DNA of 64,000 nt, taken from assembly GCA_958450365.1 (NCBI GenBank), contig CAUEEP010000737.1, forward strand, positions 2,469,501 to 2,533,500, read 5' to 3'. Each line of letters starts with the position of its first letter. The stretch's first letter is position 1. The position numbers and the translations under genes are program-made. This DNA comes from Mesorhabditis belari (taxonomy: Eukaryota > Nematoda > Chromadorea > Rhabditida > Rhabditidae). Below, in pieces: positions 9,807-21,981 of the stretch. The notes under the pieces are model-generated. The model worked only from the letters and a program-made list of their open reading frames with translations. It did not search any database and had not been told where the DNA came from.

Positions 9807-10777
9807 ATGTCGATAATGTGCCGCTGCTCCGCTGGGACAAACGAAGTCAACCTCGCGCACAAACTTCGAACATTCGCAAAGGGAAAATGTAAGTTTTTAA
9901 TGATTTTTGCTTTCTTTGATTGATATTAAAACTTTACCTGCAAAAATTGTATTTTTAGGCAGTCTCTAAATGGCGAAAATGTCATTGCTGCAAGGAGAGC
10001 GCCGAAAATGATTCAGCTCTCTGCAGAAGATTATCACGCCAGTCTTGTCATTGCCTTGTTCAAGTGGGGAGAGCAACGGCTCAATAGGTTTTGTGTACTT
10101 TTATATTTTCTATATTTTCATTTTGCACTTAGCATTTAGCATTCTTGCCACGTGTCCTGAACTGGCCTCCTTTCGCATGTCTGCAGAGCGTTATCTTGAC
10201 GAGTACTGGGAGGTTGTCTTTCGACATGAAGCTCTTCAAATGGCCTCATCTCAGTCCAAACACGTTGTCATGTATGACTCCAGTTCAACGTTTGATCACC
10301 AAAGCAAACGTCGGAAAGGAACCAGGTGTGTTTGTTCATTTTGTGTTTTTCTAAAGTAGAAGTTTAGGTGTATAAGGCGCTACTACACGCGGAGGAGCTT
10401 CGTCTCTTTCAAAAGGAAGTTATTGGAATTTCGGTCCTAACACCAGAAATTTCTACTCAAGTAAGTGTTTTAGTTGTATTGTTGAGCAAAGTAGCTTTTA
10501 GTTGGCAACTTTTGAATCACTGGTGGAATCGGGACTTGCATCGCACGTTTTCCGTCCGCACTTCTGGTTGATGCATAGGGACGCGCTTCCTGTTCTTTTT
10601 AATTTTGGCACGAAGTGGTATTGTGTTCACGGCTCGTCCGTTTCTGTTGAACGTTTGTCCAGGTCAATTTTTGTTTATTGGAATATCTCTGTTTTTAGTC
10701 GCTTGGGAGTCATCTTTGGCAACAAACGGAGAACGACTACTGCCCTCATTAGTAGGTTCGATGATGATTGTTCATGA
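9807..10777 (+). pseudogene. Decayed hAT-like transposase gene
   Basis: Exons at 9807-9888, 9959-10087 and 10140-10325 read in frame across GT-AG introns (LSAEDYHASLVIALFKWGEQ, then RYLDEYWEVVFRHEAL). The next exon (10368-10460, YKALLHAEELRLFQKEV) is open only in a frame that does not fit the preceding donor phase, so one break is present. The last exons (10502-10662 and 10699-10777) give FWLMHRDALPVLFNFGTKW, then SSVSVERL and RLGVIFGNKRRTTTAL. That resembles the C-terminal dimerisation region of hAT transposases (the SSVxxERxFSxxG...KR pattern). No terminal repeats were found. The assignment rests on that C-terminal pattern only. An alternative is a domesticated gene of unknown role. Confidence 0.45.
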
Positions 10778-11174
10778 TGCTGGCCAAGACGATATTACTA
10801 AAAGGTAGGTTTCTTTTCCTTATCTATCTTTTACTCTGTTTTGTGCTTTAGGTTTTTTCGATACTCTGAAGTCTGCCGAGGCACTTTTCGAAGATGCCCA
10901 CTTTGATTCCATCGCTTGTAAAATCTTCACTCTTCGATCAAAGTGAAGGAGAGGAAAGCGATATGTATGCGGAAACTACAAGTGTTGATGTTAAAAATTA
11001 GTTTGTTTTCGTTTCTGGTTTTTGTGTTTTTGCACATAGTTCTACTAAAACAGTTTGTTGTTTAATAGAAATGTTGTTAAAACACTTTTCTTTGCCTTTG
11101 AGTTGATTTCAGTCAATTTCTTACCAATTGAAATTTTGCAAATGATTTGCAATTCGTTCGTCAGAAGCTAGAAA

Positions 11175-14100
11175 TTATTTTTGGATACGCAGTTTAAAAA
11201 AAATTACGACTTGTAGCAATAAAAAAGTTGAAAAAAACTGCCAGGGAAACAAGGGGGATGACTCGAAATGTATAGTTACAATTGGACCACTTCGACTTTT
11301 ATAACCATTTATATTTACCTCTGAGTAGAAAACAGTTGCATTTCCACCTTTTCCCAAAAATCCCATAAACCAGCCGAAAGTCGATGCCGGTGCTGAAAGT
11401 GGCTAATGAAAAGACAAATGACTAAAAAACGGTTTTGAACTTTCAAACTCTGTGGTCAGAAGTGAGCTGTCGAAATGTCATTTTGAAGTTATAAATGTAT
11501 CAAATGATAATAAGCCATGAAAAGGTACCTGTCAAAATAACTTGATTGCACAATTTGTGAGCGATTCCCAAATCTAGCTCGGGTTTCATCGACGATACAA
11601 GAATGAGTCGGAATTCGGGAGCGTCAATGACTTTTTGATCCTCGTGCTCAAAGCTGGAATATTTAGATTAAAAATAAGTGATCATTGATGTTTTTGTAAG
11701 TTCAACTCACGTGGGTACATCAATCGAGTATCGAAAAACTCCCTTCAGCCACTCTTGATCGTTTGACATTAGCAAAACAGTAGGTCGAGTGTTTGGATAA
11801 ACTTAAACGTGAAAATTATGTGAATATGAATGAAAGCGTGCATTTTCTCGCGATAAACTCGGTCGCTAATCTCGTGAAATCGGGATCTGAAGGCATTTGC
11901 AGTGGGGAAGTGACAAAGTCTCCACGACGAGCATGAACACAAAAGCTGAAAAATGGCTACTATGAAATTATGGGAGCAGAACATATCTAGATCATTCTAA
12001 AATGAAAAAGATATATTCAGAATTGTGTTTCAGAACTGTTCCTACATTCTTGCCAAATACCAAAGTCCTTCAACAAGCAAATTTTCAATGACTTGCACAT
12101 TATCGGTGATAAAACTCCGTGGAAACGTTGTGTTGACAAGTTTCTCGATGAACGAGTTCGGTCGAAGCCACTCAACCACCGATCGCCGAATTGACCAGAA
12201 ATACTTCCAACTCTAGAATTCTAGAAGTATATTCGTATTAAATGCGATCTGTAGATTGCTATTTTTGGTTTTCTATAAAGTATTTTGACTAAACCTGAAA
12301 ATAGACTCCATAAGCGCTGAGCATTCGCTCGGGTTGTCGCCGTAATTTCTCGAAATTCTCCTCATTAAAGCGACAGCACGCATCTCGACCAATCGAGAAT
12401 TCGTAGAATGTCGTTTTCTGAATAAAATGGAGATCAAATGAAGAGAAGAAAGAAGAGAAGAGAAGAGAAGGATTTGGGTTTTTAGAAGTACTGTCAAACA
12501 CAAAATTAAGTTGTATTTTGGGAATTGGGATTCAAGTTAATATCCTAATCAAATTTTGACTTCAATTTTGACTCGTTTGACTCAAAATCTTTATCTAAAC
12601 TTACGGGTAATAACGCAAAATTGAGTTGATTGATGAGATCGGGGAAAACCTGACTCAACGCCATCATTTTCTCCATCACTCGCACGTTTTCGATGTTGAC
12701 TAGTGGAATGCTAAAGGTTTTTTTTCATAAATTTTAAAGATATTCAACTTATTTTAGAGCTAAATATGGCTAAGCTTTAATAAATTAAATTAGATCTCCA
12801 TTTTATTCAGAAAACGACATTCTAATCATAATAATTCCAAATAATCAAAAAGAATTACGGTAAGCAAACCGATTTGTATGATTCGCCATTCCCAACATCG
12901 AGACGATCTCAAAGAGCTGATTGCAAAGACCGGCTCCATATTGAATCGCAAGAAATGGAGCTGTTAGAATCTTTTTGTCTAAACATCTTTTTTTTTTATT
13001 GAAATTGAATTCAATGTTAATTTGTTATTTAACACGTTGACGACAATGGCGTTTTTGCACAAACAATCGCATGGGACAACGTTGTTTTTTTTCGACAAAA
13101 AATGTCACCTGACATCAGGTGACAATGTCCCAGGCGAACGAATATGTGTCAGACAGCATCAGGTGACAATGTCGTCAACGTGTTAAACACGATTAACCAC
13201 GAACTAGCCCTCGGCGGGTTACGGTAAACAATATAAGTCACTCATCAGACACCTCAGCACAGTCTAGATCGATTGAGTTTTAATTGCAGATAAATTTAAA
13301 AGCAAAATAAAAAGCACAAAAACAATAAAAATAAATTGTTAATCTATAATTCTTCCTCTTGCTCACTTTCATCTTCGCTCAAGTACAGCAGTTCCTCAAA
13401 TCGGCTTCCTATCTTATCAATTTCCAGCGCATCTTCACCAGAAGTGACTGGATCTCCTCCACCGTAGGACGTCTTCAACGCTTTGATTGACACAATTAGA
13501 TCTTTTTTCCATTTGTGGTCGCTTGTGGTTTTAGTTTTCTCAAATAGGTGCCTTTTAGCTGAGGTGTCTGATGAGTGACGATCTTGTTTTTCTCTAAGCC
13601 TTGCAGTGTCTCCAAAAATTTGTAAACCCATCAAATCACTCTAGCCGGGTGATTTTTATTCTTTTTATAATAAAATCAGCGATATTAAAATAAAAAAACA
13701 GGTGGTTGCCGTAAAAAAAATTTTATCGTCACCCGGCCGCGATTAATACCCCCCTTTAAGGAAAACAAAGGATAATCAATTTTTTTTTTGATTGAAATTT
13801 TGATCATAGACTTACTGGAGGATCTATTCCAATCAAACACCTTCAGTGAAATCTCATTTTGACATGCACTGAAAAATCTATTGATTATTGTATCAAGAAA
13901 TCATCGAAATCATTTCATTTTCCTCAAAAACTCATCATTTTTCTTCATTCTTCTTACAGCAAAGAACTTTTTTCACAAGAATAATGAAGAATTCAGTCCG
14001 CTAGAAAGGCTTTACAAAGCTGCGTTTACAAAGTTTTAAGCACAAAGTACGCACTGGATTTTCTCTAGTAAACGACTCGATCTAGTACACCAAATCGTTG

Positions 14101-14477
14101 TTTAAGTCGCATTTTCAGTGTCTCAAGTGGTGAATGTTTATACAAATGTTTATGCACCTACTGTAGTTTTAGATGTCTTTGCTCAACTAGGTTGCCTTTG
14201 CTCTTTGCTCAACTAGGTTGCCTTTGCGCTTTGCTCAACTAGGTTGCCTTTGCTCTTTGCTCAACTAGGTTGCCTAAGCACACTAATCTGCTATTTATGA
14301 GCAAAAAGCAAGAACTTAGTGCGCTAGAAAGGTTGGGTTTCGATTTACGTCAAAGTACGTCAAAACCGACTCGAGTTTCCTTGCATTTCCATTCCTTTCC
14401 TCAACAAGATTGTGCAGTAAATAAAGCATAGGAAACGTAGGTAAAATGAGAAGAATTGCATAGAAAAGTGATCGCAT
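11175..14477 (-). CDS. GT11 family alpha-1,2-fucosyltransferase-like protein
   Basis: This predicted Golgi type II enzyme would transfer fucose from GDP-fucose to galactose on glycans. The first exon (14477-14349) encodes a membrane anchor (FYAILLILPTFPMLYLL). It joins in phase to an exon near 12972-12880 with LTAPFLAIQYGAGLCNQLFE, the GLGNQLFE motif of nematode GT11 proteins. Further exons give IPLVNIENV (12716-12607), a Cys-pair segment GRDACCRF (12421-12300), SWKYFWSIRRS (12216-12050), CVHARRGDF (near 11940), VLLMSNDQEWL (near 11760), and ASTFGWFMGFLGKGGN (11395-11320). CVHARRGDF is the donor-binding HxRRxD motif, and STFGW is the C-terminal motif. In GLCNQLFE the usual second Gly is Cys. 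The first intron, about 1.4 kb, carries a small transposon at 13030-13186. The gene is head-to-head with the GT14 gene at 16626. Confidence 0.8.
13030..13186. mobile_element. Small piggyBac-like MITE
   Basis: Terminal inverted repeats TTAACACGTTGACGACA face each other over 157 bp, and the ends lie in TTAA, the piggyBac target. Internal CAGGTGACAATGTC repeats are present. There is no transposase. It lies in intron 1 of the GT11 gene. Confidence 0.6.
13344..13634 (-). other. Orphan open reading frame in the GT11 intron
   Basis: This is a 96-residue charged ORF with an acidic C terminus (SEDESEQEEEL). It lies on the same strand as GT11 but inside its long first intron. A 20-bp inverted repeat (CACTCATCAGACACCTCAGC) at 13231-13250 and about 13556-13576 spans its C-terminal two thirds. 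I do not recognise the protein. An acidic tail of this type can occur in piggyBac transposase N termini, so it may be transposon debris. Confidence 0.3.
14170..14282. repeat. Tandem repeat, unit about 26 bp
   Basis: Four copies of a unit containing GCTCAACTAGGTTGCC with TTTGCTCTTT as spacer. It is located within the first GT11 intron, just 3' of exon 1. Confidence 0.8.
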
Positions 14478-15225
14478 CGTGAAACGCGAGAGAAGTTTTG
14501 GGGTTTTCGAAAAGATTTTCGTGTATCTGATGAATGGGAAATAGACGATGGGCATTGTTTCGATTTGATGGAAGAGCGTCCAGATCGAGAAGCGAGAATC
14601 GAGAATTTTCAGCGAATTTGCACAGCTACACGGTGAAAATCTCCCCTTTTCTCTGGAAAGTGTCCAATAAATAGCCGTTGTTCTCATTGAAAATCTCTCT
14701 TTTTCTCATTTTTTCACTATGGAATTAACACAAGGATTTATTTTTGATTGGATTTTTTTTTCGAAACTAGTTTCAGAAATGGATTTATACATTTATACAT
14801 TTCGTTTATTCAAGTTTATTCAAGCAAACTCTTCAATGTCACCAAAGCGTTGCTAAGAGAAAAATGAAAAACTGAAAGAGTCAGATTTTTCTTTAAATCT
14901 CTCTTTTTTTTCACTCAATCAACAAGAAAATCCTTTTCGTTTCAAGTTTCAACAAAAAAAGTGACTTTATTTCAAAGTTTAAAAAGCCTTTTGATGTTTT
15001 GAAAAAATTTCATTTACAATTTCATACCGAGCAAAAGTCTTGCAACATCACTTTTTTTGTTTTGTTTTGGCTTTAAACCTTGAAATTCCCAAATTCAAGT
15101 GACAGCTTTGAGTACAGGGTGCGCCAAAATTATGGTAACGCGCCCGAATTATCTCATTTTTTCACTTTTTTTACGTTTTTGCCTTTTTTTTCTGCAACAC
15201 TTAATTCTACAACTATTTTTCAAAT

Positions 15226-16230
15226 ATGAAGTCCAAAAAGGCTCTACGCCCGGCTATCATTCGTCTGCATCAGCAAGACAAACAAATTGTTGAAATTTCG
15301 CAACTTTTGCAAGAGAAGAAAGAGAATGTTTTCCGAGCTATAAAACGCTTCAACAAAACGGGAACGAATGAAGACCGCAAAGGAAGAGGACGCCCATCTA
15401 CAGCCAACACTTTGACAAATCGAAAAAAGATCTTCACAAGACTCAAGAGGAATGCAACTACCACAAAGAACTTGACTCGGAAAATCGCCACCGCTATTGG
15501 CATCAGAGCAACTTCGGTTCGACGAATCCTCAAAAAAAACTGGATTCAAGGCAAGAAAACAAATAAAAGGTGATTTTTTGAGCGATGAAATGAAAAAGAA
15601 ACGTTTGAACCGATGTAAACAACTAACAAGACGTTTTGCTGCAAACCGTCATCGTCAGATTCTCTTTACGGATGAGAAGTGGTTTGACGTCGAACAGGCG
15701 CATAACAGTCAAAACGACAGAAGTCCAAAAATCCACTTCCATTAAATGATCGGATTGTTTCAAAGCAACAAAAGCCATAACAAATAATGGTTTGGGTAGG
15801 AGTTACGTACAATGGAAAAACACCATTAATTTTCATACCGCCTAGGGTAAAAGTCGACAAAAAGATGTACTTGGAGATGTTCAAGGATGAAATTTTACCC
15901 TGGTCTCGGGCTCATTTTGTAACTAAAAGCTGGACATTTATTCAAGAAGGAGCTCCTTCTCATAAAGCTGCCGAAACACAAGACTGGATAGCCAACAACT
16001 TTCCTGATTGGATTATAGTGGATATCAGCTCGCGGCGCCCAGGAGAAAGGCCTTCAAATTCTCCAGATTTGAACGTTTTGGATTATTTCATTTGGTCGAT
16101 CTTCGAGAGCAAGGCATGTGCAAAGTCCCACACATCGGTAGACTCTTTGGAACGGGCACTAACTAAGGCTTGAAACGATTTGTCCATCACCACAATTCAA
16201 AAGGTTATCGGTGAATTTCCAAAGCGTTTG
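15226..16230 (+). pseudogene. Tc1/mariner transposase pseudogene
   Basis: The N-terminal helix-turn-helix region is intact (LRPAIIRLHQQDK through RGRPST). A frameshift near 15560 moves the frame, and the first catalytic Asp motif ILFTDEKWF follows near 15660. Stops near 15744 and 15786 interrupt the next part. MVWVGVTYNGKTPLIF resumes at 15787. The second Asp motif is changed to IQEGAPSHKA (usually QQDGAP), and the third reads SPDLNVLDYFIW. A TGA ends the frame at 16171 before the usual C terminus. With a frameshift, stops and a lost catalytic Asp it cannot be active. Confidence 0.88.
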
Positions 16231-16234
16231 AACC

Positions 16235-16437
16235 AATGGTATTGCTGGTATTGCTGCTAATAGTGGTCAACCAATGGTATTGCTGCTAATAGTGGTCAAC
16301 CAATGGTATTGCTGCTAATAGTGGTCAACCAATGGTATTGCTGCTAATAGTGGTCAACCAATGGTATTGCTGCTAATAGTGGTCAACCAATGGTATTGCT
16401 GCTAATAGTGGTCAACCAATGGTATTGCTGCTAATGG
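16235..16437. repeat. 29-bp tandem repeat inside the mariner element
   Basis: Seven near-perfect copies of a unit containing CCAATGGTATTGCTGCTAAT and AGTGGTCAA. The unit is derived from transposase 3' sequence (NQWYCW), so it expanded after insertion or during element decay. Confidence 0.9.
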
Positions 16438-16625
16438 TGGCCACTTCGAGCAATAATCGTTGTTTACATAATGTTTTTGTTAAAGTTAATCAAAATTATT
16501 GTTTTCTAAAAGTTCTTACTAAGAAAGATTTGTGTTTTCCGCAGTTACTATTTCGTTACCATAATTATGGCGCACCCTGTAGTTTCCTTTTAAAATCGAA
16601 ATTTTTCAGATTTCAATGCTCTTCA

Positions 16626-19600
16626 ATGTTTGATTTCAAAAGATTTTCACCCCGAAAGACGATTTATTCCGAAGAATTTCTCCGTTATCTCTTTTTGTTT
16701 TTAATTTCCTTGATCATTTTCATCTTTTTATGGTCAAATACATGGAAGACAGGTGAGTTTAAGATTTCAACTCAAAAATCTTCCCATTTCGGCTCTAATC
16801 ACCTTTAGAACTCTTGATCACATTGCCGAATATCTCAATTTGTGCAACGAATTTCCCAAGATACCGGAAACCCTCTTATTTATCGCATTTCGATTGTCAA
16901 CGCCTATTCGCCGGTGATATCGATTACATTGAAGAGTTAGAACATTATGGAAAGATTAAAGCAAAGGTATGCTTAGGCACTTCGATAAACTTGTGACCTT
17001 TTTGTCGAAAAGATCCTGGGTTGGCGCTTTAAAGCATGGTAAAACTACCGTACCCCTTCTAATTTGCAGGACAAAAACAAACACCAACCAAGGATTTTCT
17101 CGGAAAACGTGGCAACTTTGAGACGCCATTCTTTAGGATACTGTACTTTGTGCTCAACATTTTAAACACATCCTCTTTAACGCACTAAATTCCTCAAGTG
17201 CACAAAGTACAATTGTAAAGTTGTATTCAGGAGCTTCCCGTTGAACCAAATTGCTCGAAATTGCGAGCTCGAGTCATTGGCGATCATCCTGCTCCCGATT
17301 TAAACTATTCAATCGCTTTCGCAAGAAATGTTTACACGGTGGGATTTCTAGAATATTTTTGATATTTAGATTTTTCAGGACTACGAGTTACTCGAGACGA
17401 TTCTCGGTGTCACCTATTCACCCACAAACCATTATTGTTTCCACGTTGACATCAAATCGACACAGAGATTTAAAACTCAAATGTCTTATCTCGAGAAATG
17501 TCTACCGAATGTTCATCTTGCGCCAAGTAAGGGGGAAATATTTTTTATCTGTCTTCGCACTTAGGGGTTCCTATTTGCGCAGCTCACAACCTGCTTCCAC
17601 ATTTCTCTATCCCTTGCTATTGTCATCCAGTGTTTCCTATCTTGGTTGTTCCTGGTTCGAAGTCTCCGACTTGCTTGTGCTGGTGGTGGTTGCACTCTAG
17701 CCATCCTTTCTCTGACCGTCTCTGCCACTCTTGCGCTCCACCTCGTTGCTGGTCTTCCGATGGGCCTCTTCTGGTCTCGTGGTAGCCACTCTGTGATCCG
17801 TATCGTCCATCTGTCGTCTGTTCTTCTGGCTACGTGGCCGGCCCATCTGAGTCATTTTTCTCTCGATCACTGGGGGAAATATTTGATTAAAAAATGTTGA
17901 ACGAGCAAGGAAAGATCAATTAAATTTGGTTCCCTATCTCAACAAATATGGTTCCCTATCTCTACAAATTTGGTTGCCTATCTCTACAAATTTGGTTCCC
18001 TATCTCGATAAATTCGGTTCCTTATCTCAAAAAATTTGGTTCCGGCCAAATGCGATCTATACAATTCGCAGATTTTTATGCTGTTTCCGACTATTCCGTA
18101 TAAATTCCGCTTTTGCTAAATGACAACGTGCGAAGAGTTGTAAAAATATAAAATACTTGATGCTATAGTAATTTTTACGGCTACGGTATAGACATTTTGG
18201 TTACTCTACAGCTTTCCAGACTATTTAAACACAACGAGCAGTGGTCATAACAACAATCGAGCTCATCTCTTGTGTCTAGAGTTGTTGTTGAAATATCAAA
18301 ATTGGGAATATGTACTCATGTTACAGGTAATTTTATGAATTATCAAATTATGAGATTTCTAGAATTTAGAATCACGACTTGGTGGCTCACACAAATTCGG
18401 AGCTTTCAAAAATGTTGTCGGTGAGTTGAAAGGTTTTTGAAACTTGGATAACGATTGAAATTTATTTAAACATATTTAACAAATAGAAGACATTCGTTTT
18501 ATCTAAACTTTCAGCTACTCAATGGTACAAACGATTTCAATCTGGACAACATGATCTGGGGTCGCGTTCGGGCGAATCAATCCTTCACAATGGATGATCT
18601 CAATTTTTTCACAAAACGTTAGGCTAACGATTTTCTGGAATTTTCAAAAAATTTCAGACACACCATTATCATTTCCCGAACGAGAAACGGCAAAACTCGA
18701 TTTCGCTAAGGGACTCGAACAGGCGACATTGAAGTCAGTTTATAGAAATTATAGAATATAGAAAGTTTTTGTGAGTTCATGGTTCTGCAGTTTGTTGCGT
18801 TTACAAGTAACTAGGGATTTTCTAAATCAATTTTCTGAGTCTCAGAGTCTCAATCGTAGTCTCAGAGTGAGTCTCAATCGTAGACTCACTTTGGCCTAAT
18901 CCTTTGGCTTGACATAGAAGTTAACAATTGTAGCCAAAAGTCAAGCATGTCTTTGAAAGCTTTTTGTTTTCGCAATATCTTTTAAACATTAACAAACGAA
19001 TCCCAAGGTAACATGGCAGTCAATTAGCGAAAATTTTGCTATTTTCGAATCTTATTTCACATGAACCTAAGTCTTGGCTTGTCAAAAGACCCATGCAAAC
19101 AAACATTTTTCATTTTTCAGTTTCTGTTAAATGTGAATTAAATAAATAAATGCCTTTAAATAAGCCTGTAACCAAATAAAACTAAATTTAGCGCTAAAAG
19201 TTTTTGACCATGACCATTATAGAATATAATGACCACCAAAATTTTTGTTAAATCCTAGAAAAACAAGTGCAACTCCTGACTGCCAACTTTGAGGTTCTAT
19301 AAAAAAGAAAGAAAAAGTTTTTTTTCTATCAAACCTAAGAATCTAAAGTAGAAAAATATTTCAATTTTCTATTAAAACAAAGCGTGAGATGATTGCATAT
19401 CTGAGTGTTGAATTACACTTAAAAAACCGAGTCCGGGTAGCGATTGAACACCCTGTTCCTGTCATCAATCTTTTCTTGGCTTAAACCTTCCTCTGACTTA
19501 CAGTAGACTTAACATTGACTTTGACGTGGACAAAGTACAGTATCATACAATTTTTAGTAGTGCTTTTATAGAAGAAAGTCAAATCTTTCCTTCAGTCAAT

Positions 19601-20340
19601 CCTTCAGTACTTCATTTCTAGTCGAGCCGCTGTCGATTGGATGATCAATCGAGTGAATATCAGCACATTGTTGGACCGTTTCGATGATCGGGTTTGGCAC
19701 AAAGATATTTTATGTTTATTGTGTTGTTATTTGTAAAGACTTGAACGAAATTCAGAAACTTTATGCCGTTGATGAGCAATTCTTCGCAACTCTTCAAAAC
19801 TCGGAGACACTGCGTATGCCGGGCGGGTACCATAGTTCATGTTTGCGGAATCGAGGGAACAAATTCTTCACTTACTTAACACGGTATGGCTTACTTGCTT
19901 AATAACGTCAAAATTACATAAAAAATCTTTTTCTTGTTACCAAAAAGCCAGTAGGGTTACGATAGCTTTTACCGGAGGGCACCTTTTAGGAAAAGTAACC
20001 GGCTACCTTTTTACAGACACACTCGGTGGACATTCGATCGATCCTGTAAGCACAATCGACACTGGATTTGCCTCTACGGGATTGAAGATCTCTGGGAAGC
20101 GAGGTAAGGATTGGACTTTGTAACGGTAATGGCTACAAACGCATGCATTCAATTCTGGAGATCTAAATCAAACTTAGAGAAATCGCAAGGAAACACTTCA
20201 CTTTGAACAAATTCGTGGCATCTCACGATTTCGGGGCAATCATTTGCATGGCCGAATCGCTTTTCAACAGAACTCACTACGGCGATGAGCCTTTCGATTT
20301 ACTTCATATTAGGAACCATTCTGGAGTTGGTTCAGTTTGA
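16626..20340 (+). CDS. GT14 core-2/I-branching N-acetylglucosaminyltransferase-like protein
   Basis: This predicted Golgi type II enzyme would add beta-1,6-GlcNAc branches. Exon 1 (16626-16752) has a short cytosolic tail and the anchor YLFLFLISLIIFIFLW. A TTTTTCAG acceptor 14 nt upstream of the ATG suits trans-splicing. Later exons match the Branch domain in order: FARNVYTDYELLETILGVTY and HYCFHVDIKS (17230-17528), NNNRAHLLCLELLLKYQNWEY (18215-18327), NHDLVAHTNSEL, LSFPERETAKLDFAKGLEQA, AAVDWMINRVNISTLLDRF (19623-19690), YAVDEQFFATLQ with RMPGGYHSSC (19765-19885), RHWICLYGIEDLWEAR (20016-20105), and TLNKFVASHDFGAIICMAE (20178-20340). Exon phases agree at the junctions tested. The fourth intron contains a tandem repeat at 17926-18045. 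The mariner element ends just upstream and may have replaced part of the promoter. Confidence 0.85.
17926..18045. repeat. Tandem repeat in a GT14 intron
   Basis: Five to six copies of a unit of about 22 bp containing TTTGGTTCCCTATCTC. It lies wholly within the intron of about 680 bp after the HVDIKS exon, and coding is not affected. Confidence 0.8.
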
Positions 20341-20571
20341 CGTAATCCAATAAAAGTACAATTTTTCAATTCGATTTCATATTAAACTCAAAACAATTTA
20401 GGTTCGTTATCAGAAAGCTACTCGTCAACCGGGATTTTATATCAGCAATTTTACGTGCAATGGGATCTGATTGAAATAAAGCTTGTCAAAAGATATTCAC
20501 CAATATTCTTACGAAGAATCGAAAAATAACACAAAATGAGTCAAACGATATATGATTTATCTCACATAATT

Positions 20572-21377
20572 GCACAGCATCTCTTTTTCTTCTTGTTTTT
20601 CGGAGTAATTGACTCGTGCTGGGAGGGCTAAATTTAAAAGTAAATAAGATGAATTGCTATAAACTATAGCTATAAATAAACTATGCGCAACATAAAGATG
20701 AACTTTCGACTCCCTATTGCTAACGTAAGATCAAATAAACAAAAACTAACCTTATTCTCCTTTGATGGAGTGGTGGTAGTCGGAGTGGAGGCTGGCTCTT
20801 TCTCTTTCGCGTTTTCTTTTCTCTTTTCAATTGCCTTGTCCTTCTCGATTTCCTTTTTATCCATCTTGTCTTTCTCCTTCTCGCTCTTGATCGTCGCTTT
20901 GTTCTTCTAAAATAATATTATCAAAGTGTTATCAAAGAAGCCATTACACTAATAGTAAATTTACGAATGTGAGGTAGCTTTAAAATATTAACAAAGTCAC
21001 AACAAATGATTTCCTAACATTTTACTCAATTCAAACAATTGCTACTTAAGCTAAAAACTTCTTAAAACATCAAAGCATTCAATCAATGTGCTAGAACTTT
21101 ACTAGAAATTCTAAAAATCAAAAATTCAACCTTTTCCTCGCCCTTCTTTCCCTTTTTCGATTGTTTTCCAAGCGGCTTTTCATTTTTAAAGCTCTTCTTT
21201 ATCGGGTCATCATCGTCATCTAACGAAATCTCGGGTACATCGTCGTATCCTTTCTTCGGCTTTTCACCCGGCGCATTCTAAAGTAACACGTGTAGACCAA
21301 AACATGAAGAATAAAGGTTTAAAATAACAAAAATTTTAAAAACCAACCTTTCCAGCCAATTCCTGAGCGTTCGGCAT
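20572..21377 (-). CDS. Lys/Glu-rich small protein with C-terminal CAAX box
   Basis: Four exons (21377-21348, 21279-21132, 20907-20752, 20632-20572) join in phase 0 throughout and give about 139 residues. The start is MPNAQELAGK. The middle has an acidic cluster (EISLDDDDDP), then Lys/Glu-rich low-complexity sequence (KSEKEKDKMDKKEIEKDK), a Thr run, and the end KNKKKKRCCAIM. The last four residues form a CaaX motif (CAIM, Met-ended, so farnesyl-type) directly after a polybasic stretch, the arrangement used by small GTPases to bind membranes. There is no GTPase or other known domain. It is probably a membrane-tethered charged protein. I do not recognise an orthologue. Confidence 0.6.
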
Positions 21378-21981
21378 TGAAATGAATCGATCGAAAGTCG
21401 AATAATAAAAACGAATGAAAAATTTCGTTGTCCATTTTTCGCGGCCGTCGATGCTTAAATGGTAATTCATATTTTAAATACAAATTGTTGAAATATGAAA
21501 ATTTTATGCGATCTCTATAATTAATGAAACTATGTTCTTGTGTACTGAGGATACTGAGGATACTGAGGTACTGAGGTAAGAATGATGCTTTTCGTCGTCG
21601 TTTTCTGCAAATCTAGTTCAAAATAGCGTTTTTTTTGTGTGCAGACAATCATCTGTATTTCATATTCTATAAAGTTTAAGATCTATTTCAAGATTTCCCC
21701 CATCCCCATGTTTCGAAAACATAGCTACAAGGCAAAAAAAAAGGAGAAATTCTTCTTAAACCCTGTAAAATGGAGGCAATCCGTTGTGCGAAGAAAATTG
21801 CAATGATGTTCGAATTGTTCAAAGTCGCTAAAGGAAGTCAAGAGTTCGTGTTCATTTTAAGTCTCCATGAATAAACTGTGAGCAGATTGAAATTTGAAAT
21901 GTACACGTAAAAAAAAGCTATACTTTACTCTTTATTCGGGGCAGAAACATAAATTTGTAATTAAAAGAAGCGAGATACCTT

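Larger units (their letters stand above)
15115..16579 (+). mobile_element. Tc1/mariner family element, defective
   Basis: Inverted repeats of about 28 bp (CAGGGTGCGCCAAAATTATG; the far end is the complement with one change) are flanked by TA on both sides, the target duplication of the IS630-Tc1-mariner superfamily. The interior carries a broken transposase (15226-16230). Toward the 3' end, seven copies of a 29-bp unit have been added. The right end stops 46 bp before the GT14 start codon. Confidence 0.9.

Noticed and set aside
15244..15549. Minus-strand ORFs opposite the mariner transposase
   Set aside because: Antisense shadows of the transposase N-terminal region.
16235..16437. Possible CRISPR-like repeat array
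   Set aside because: The units are contiguous with no unique spacers, it derives from transposase sequence, and the genome is eukaryotic.
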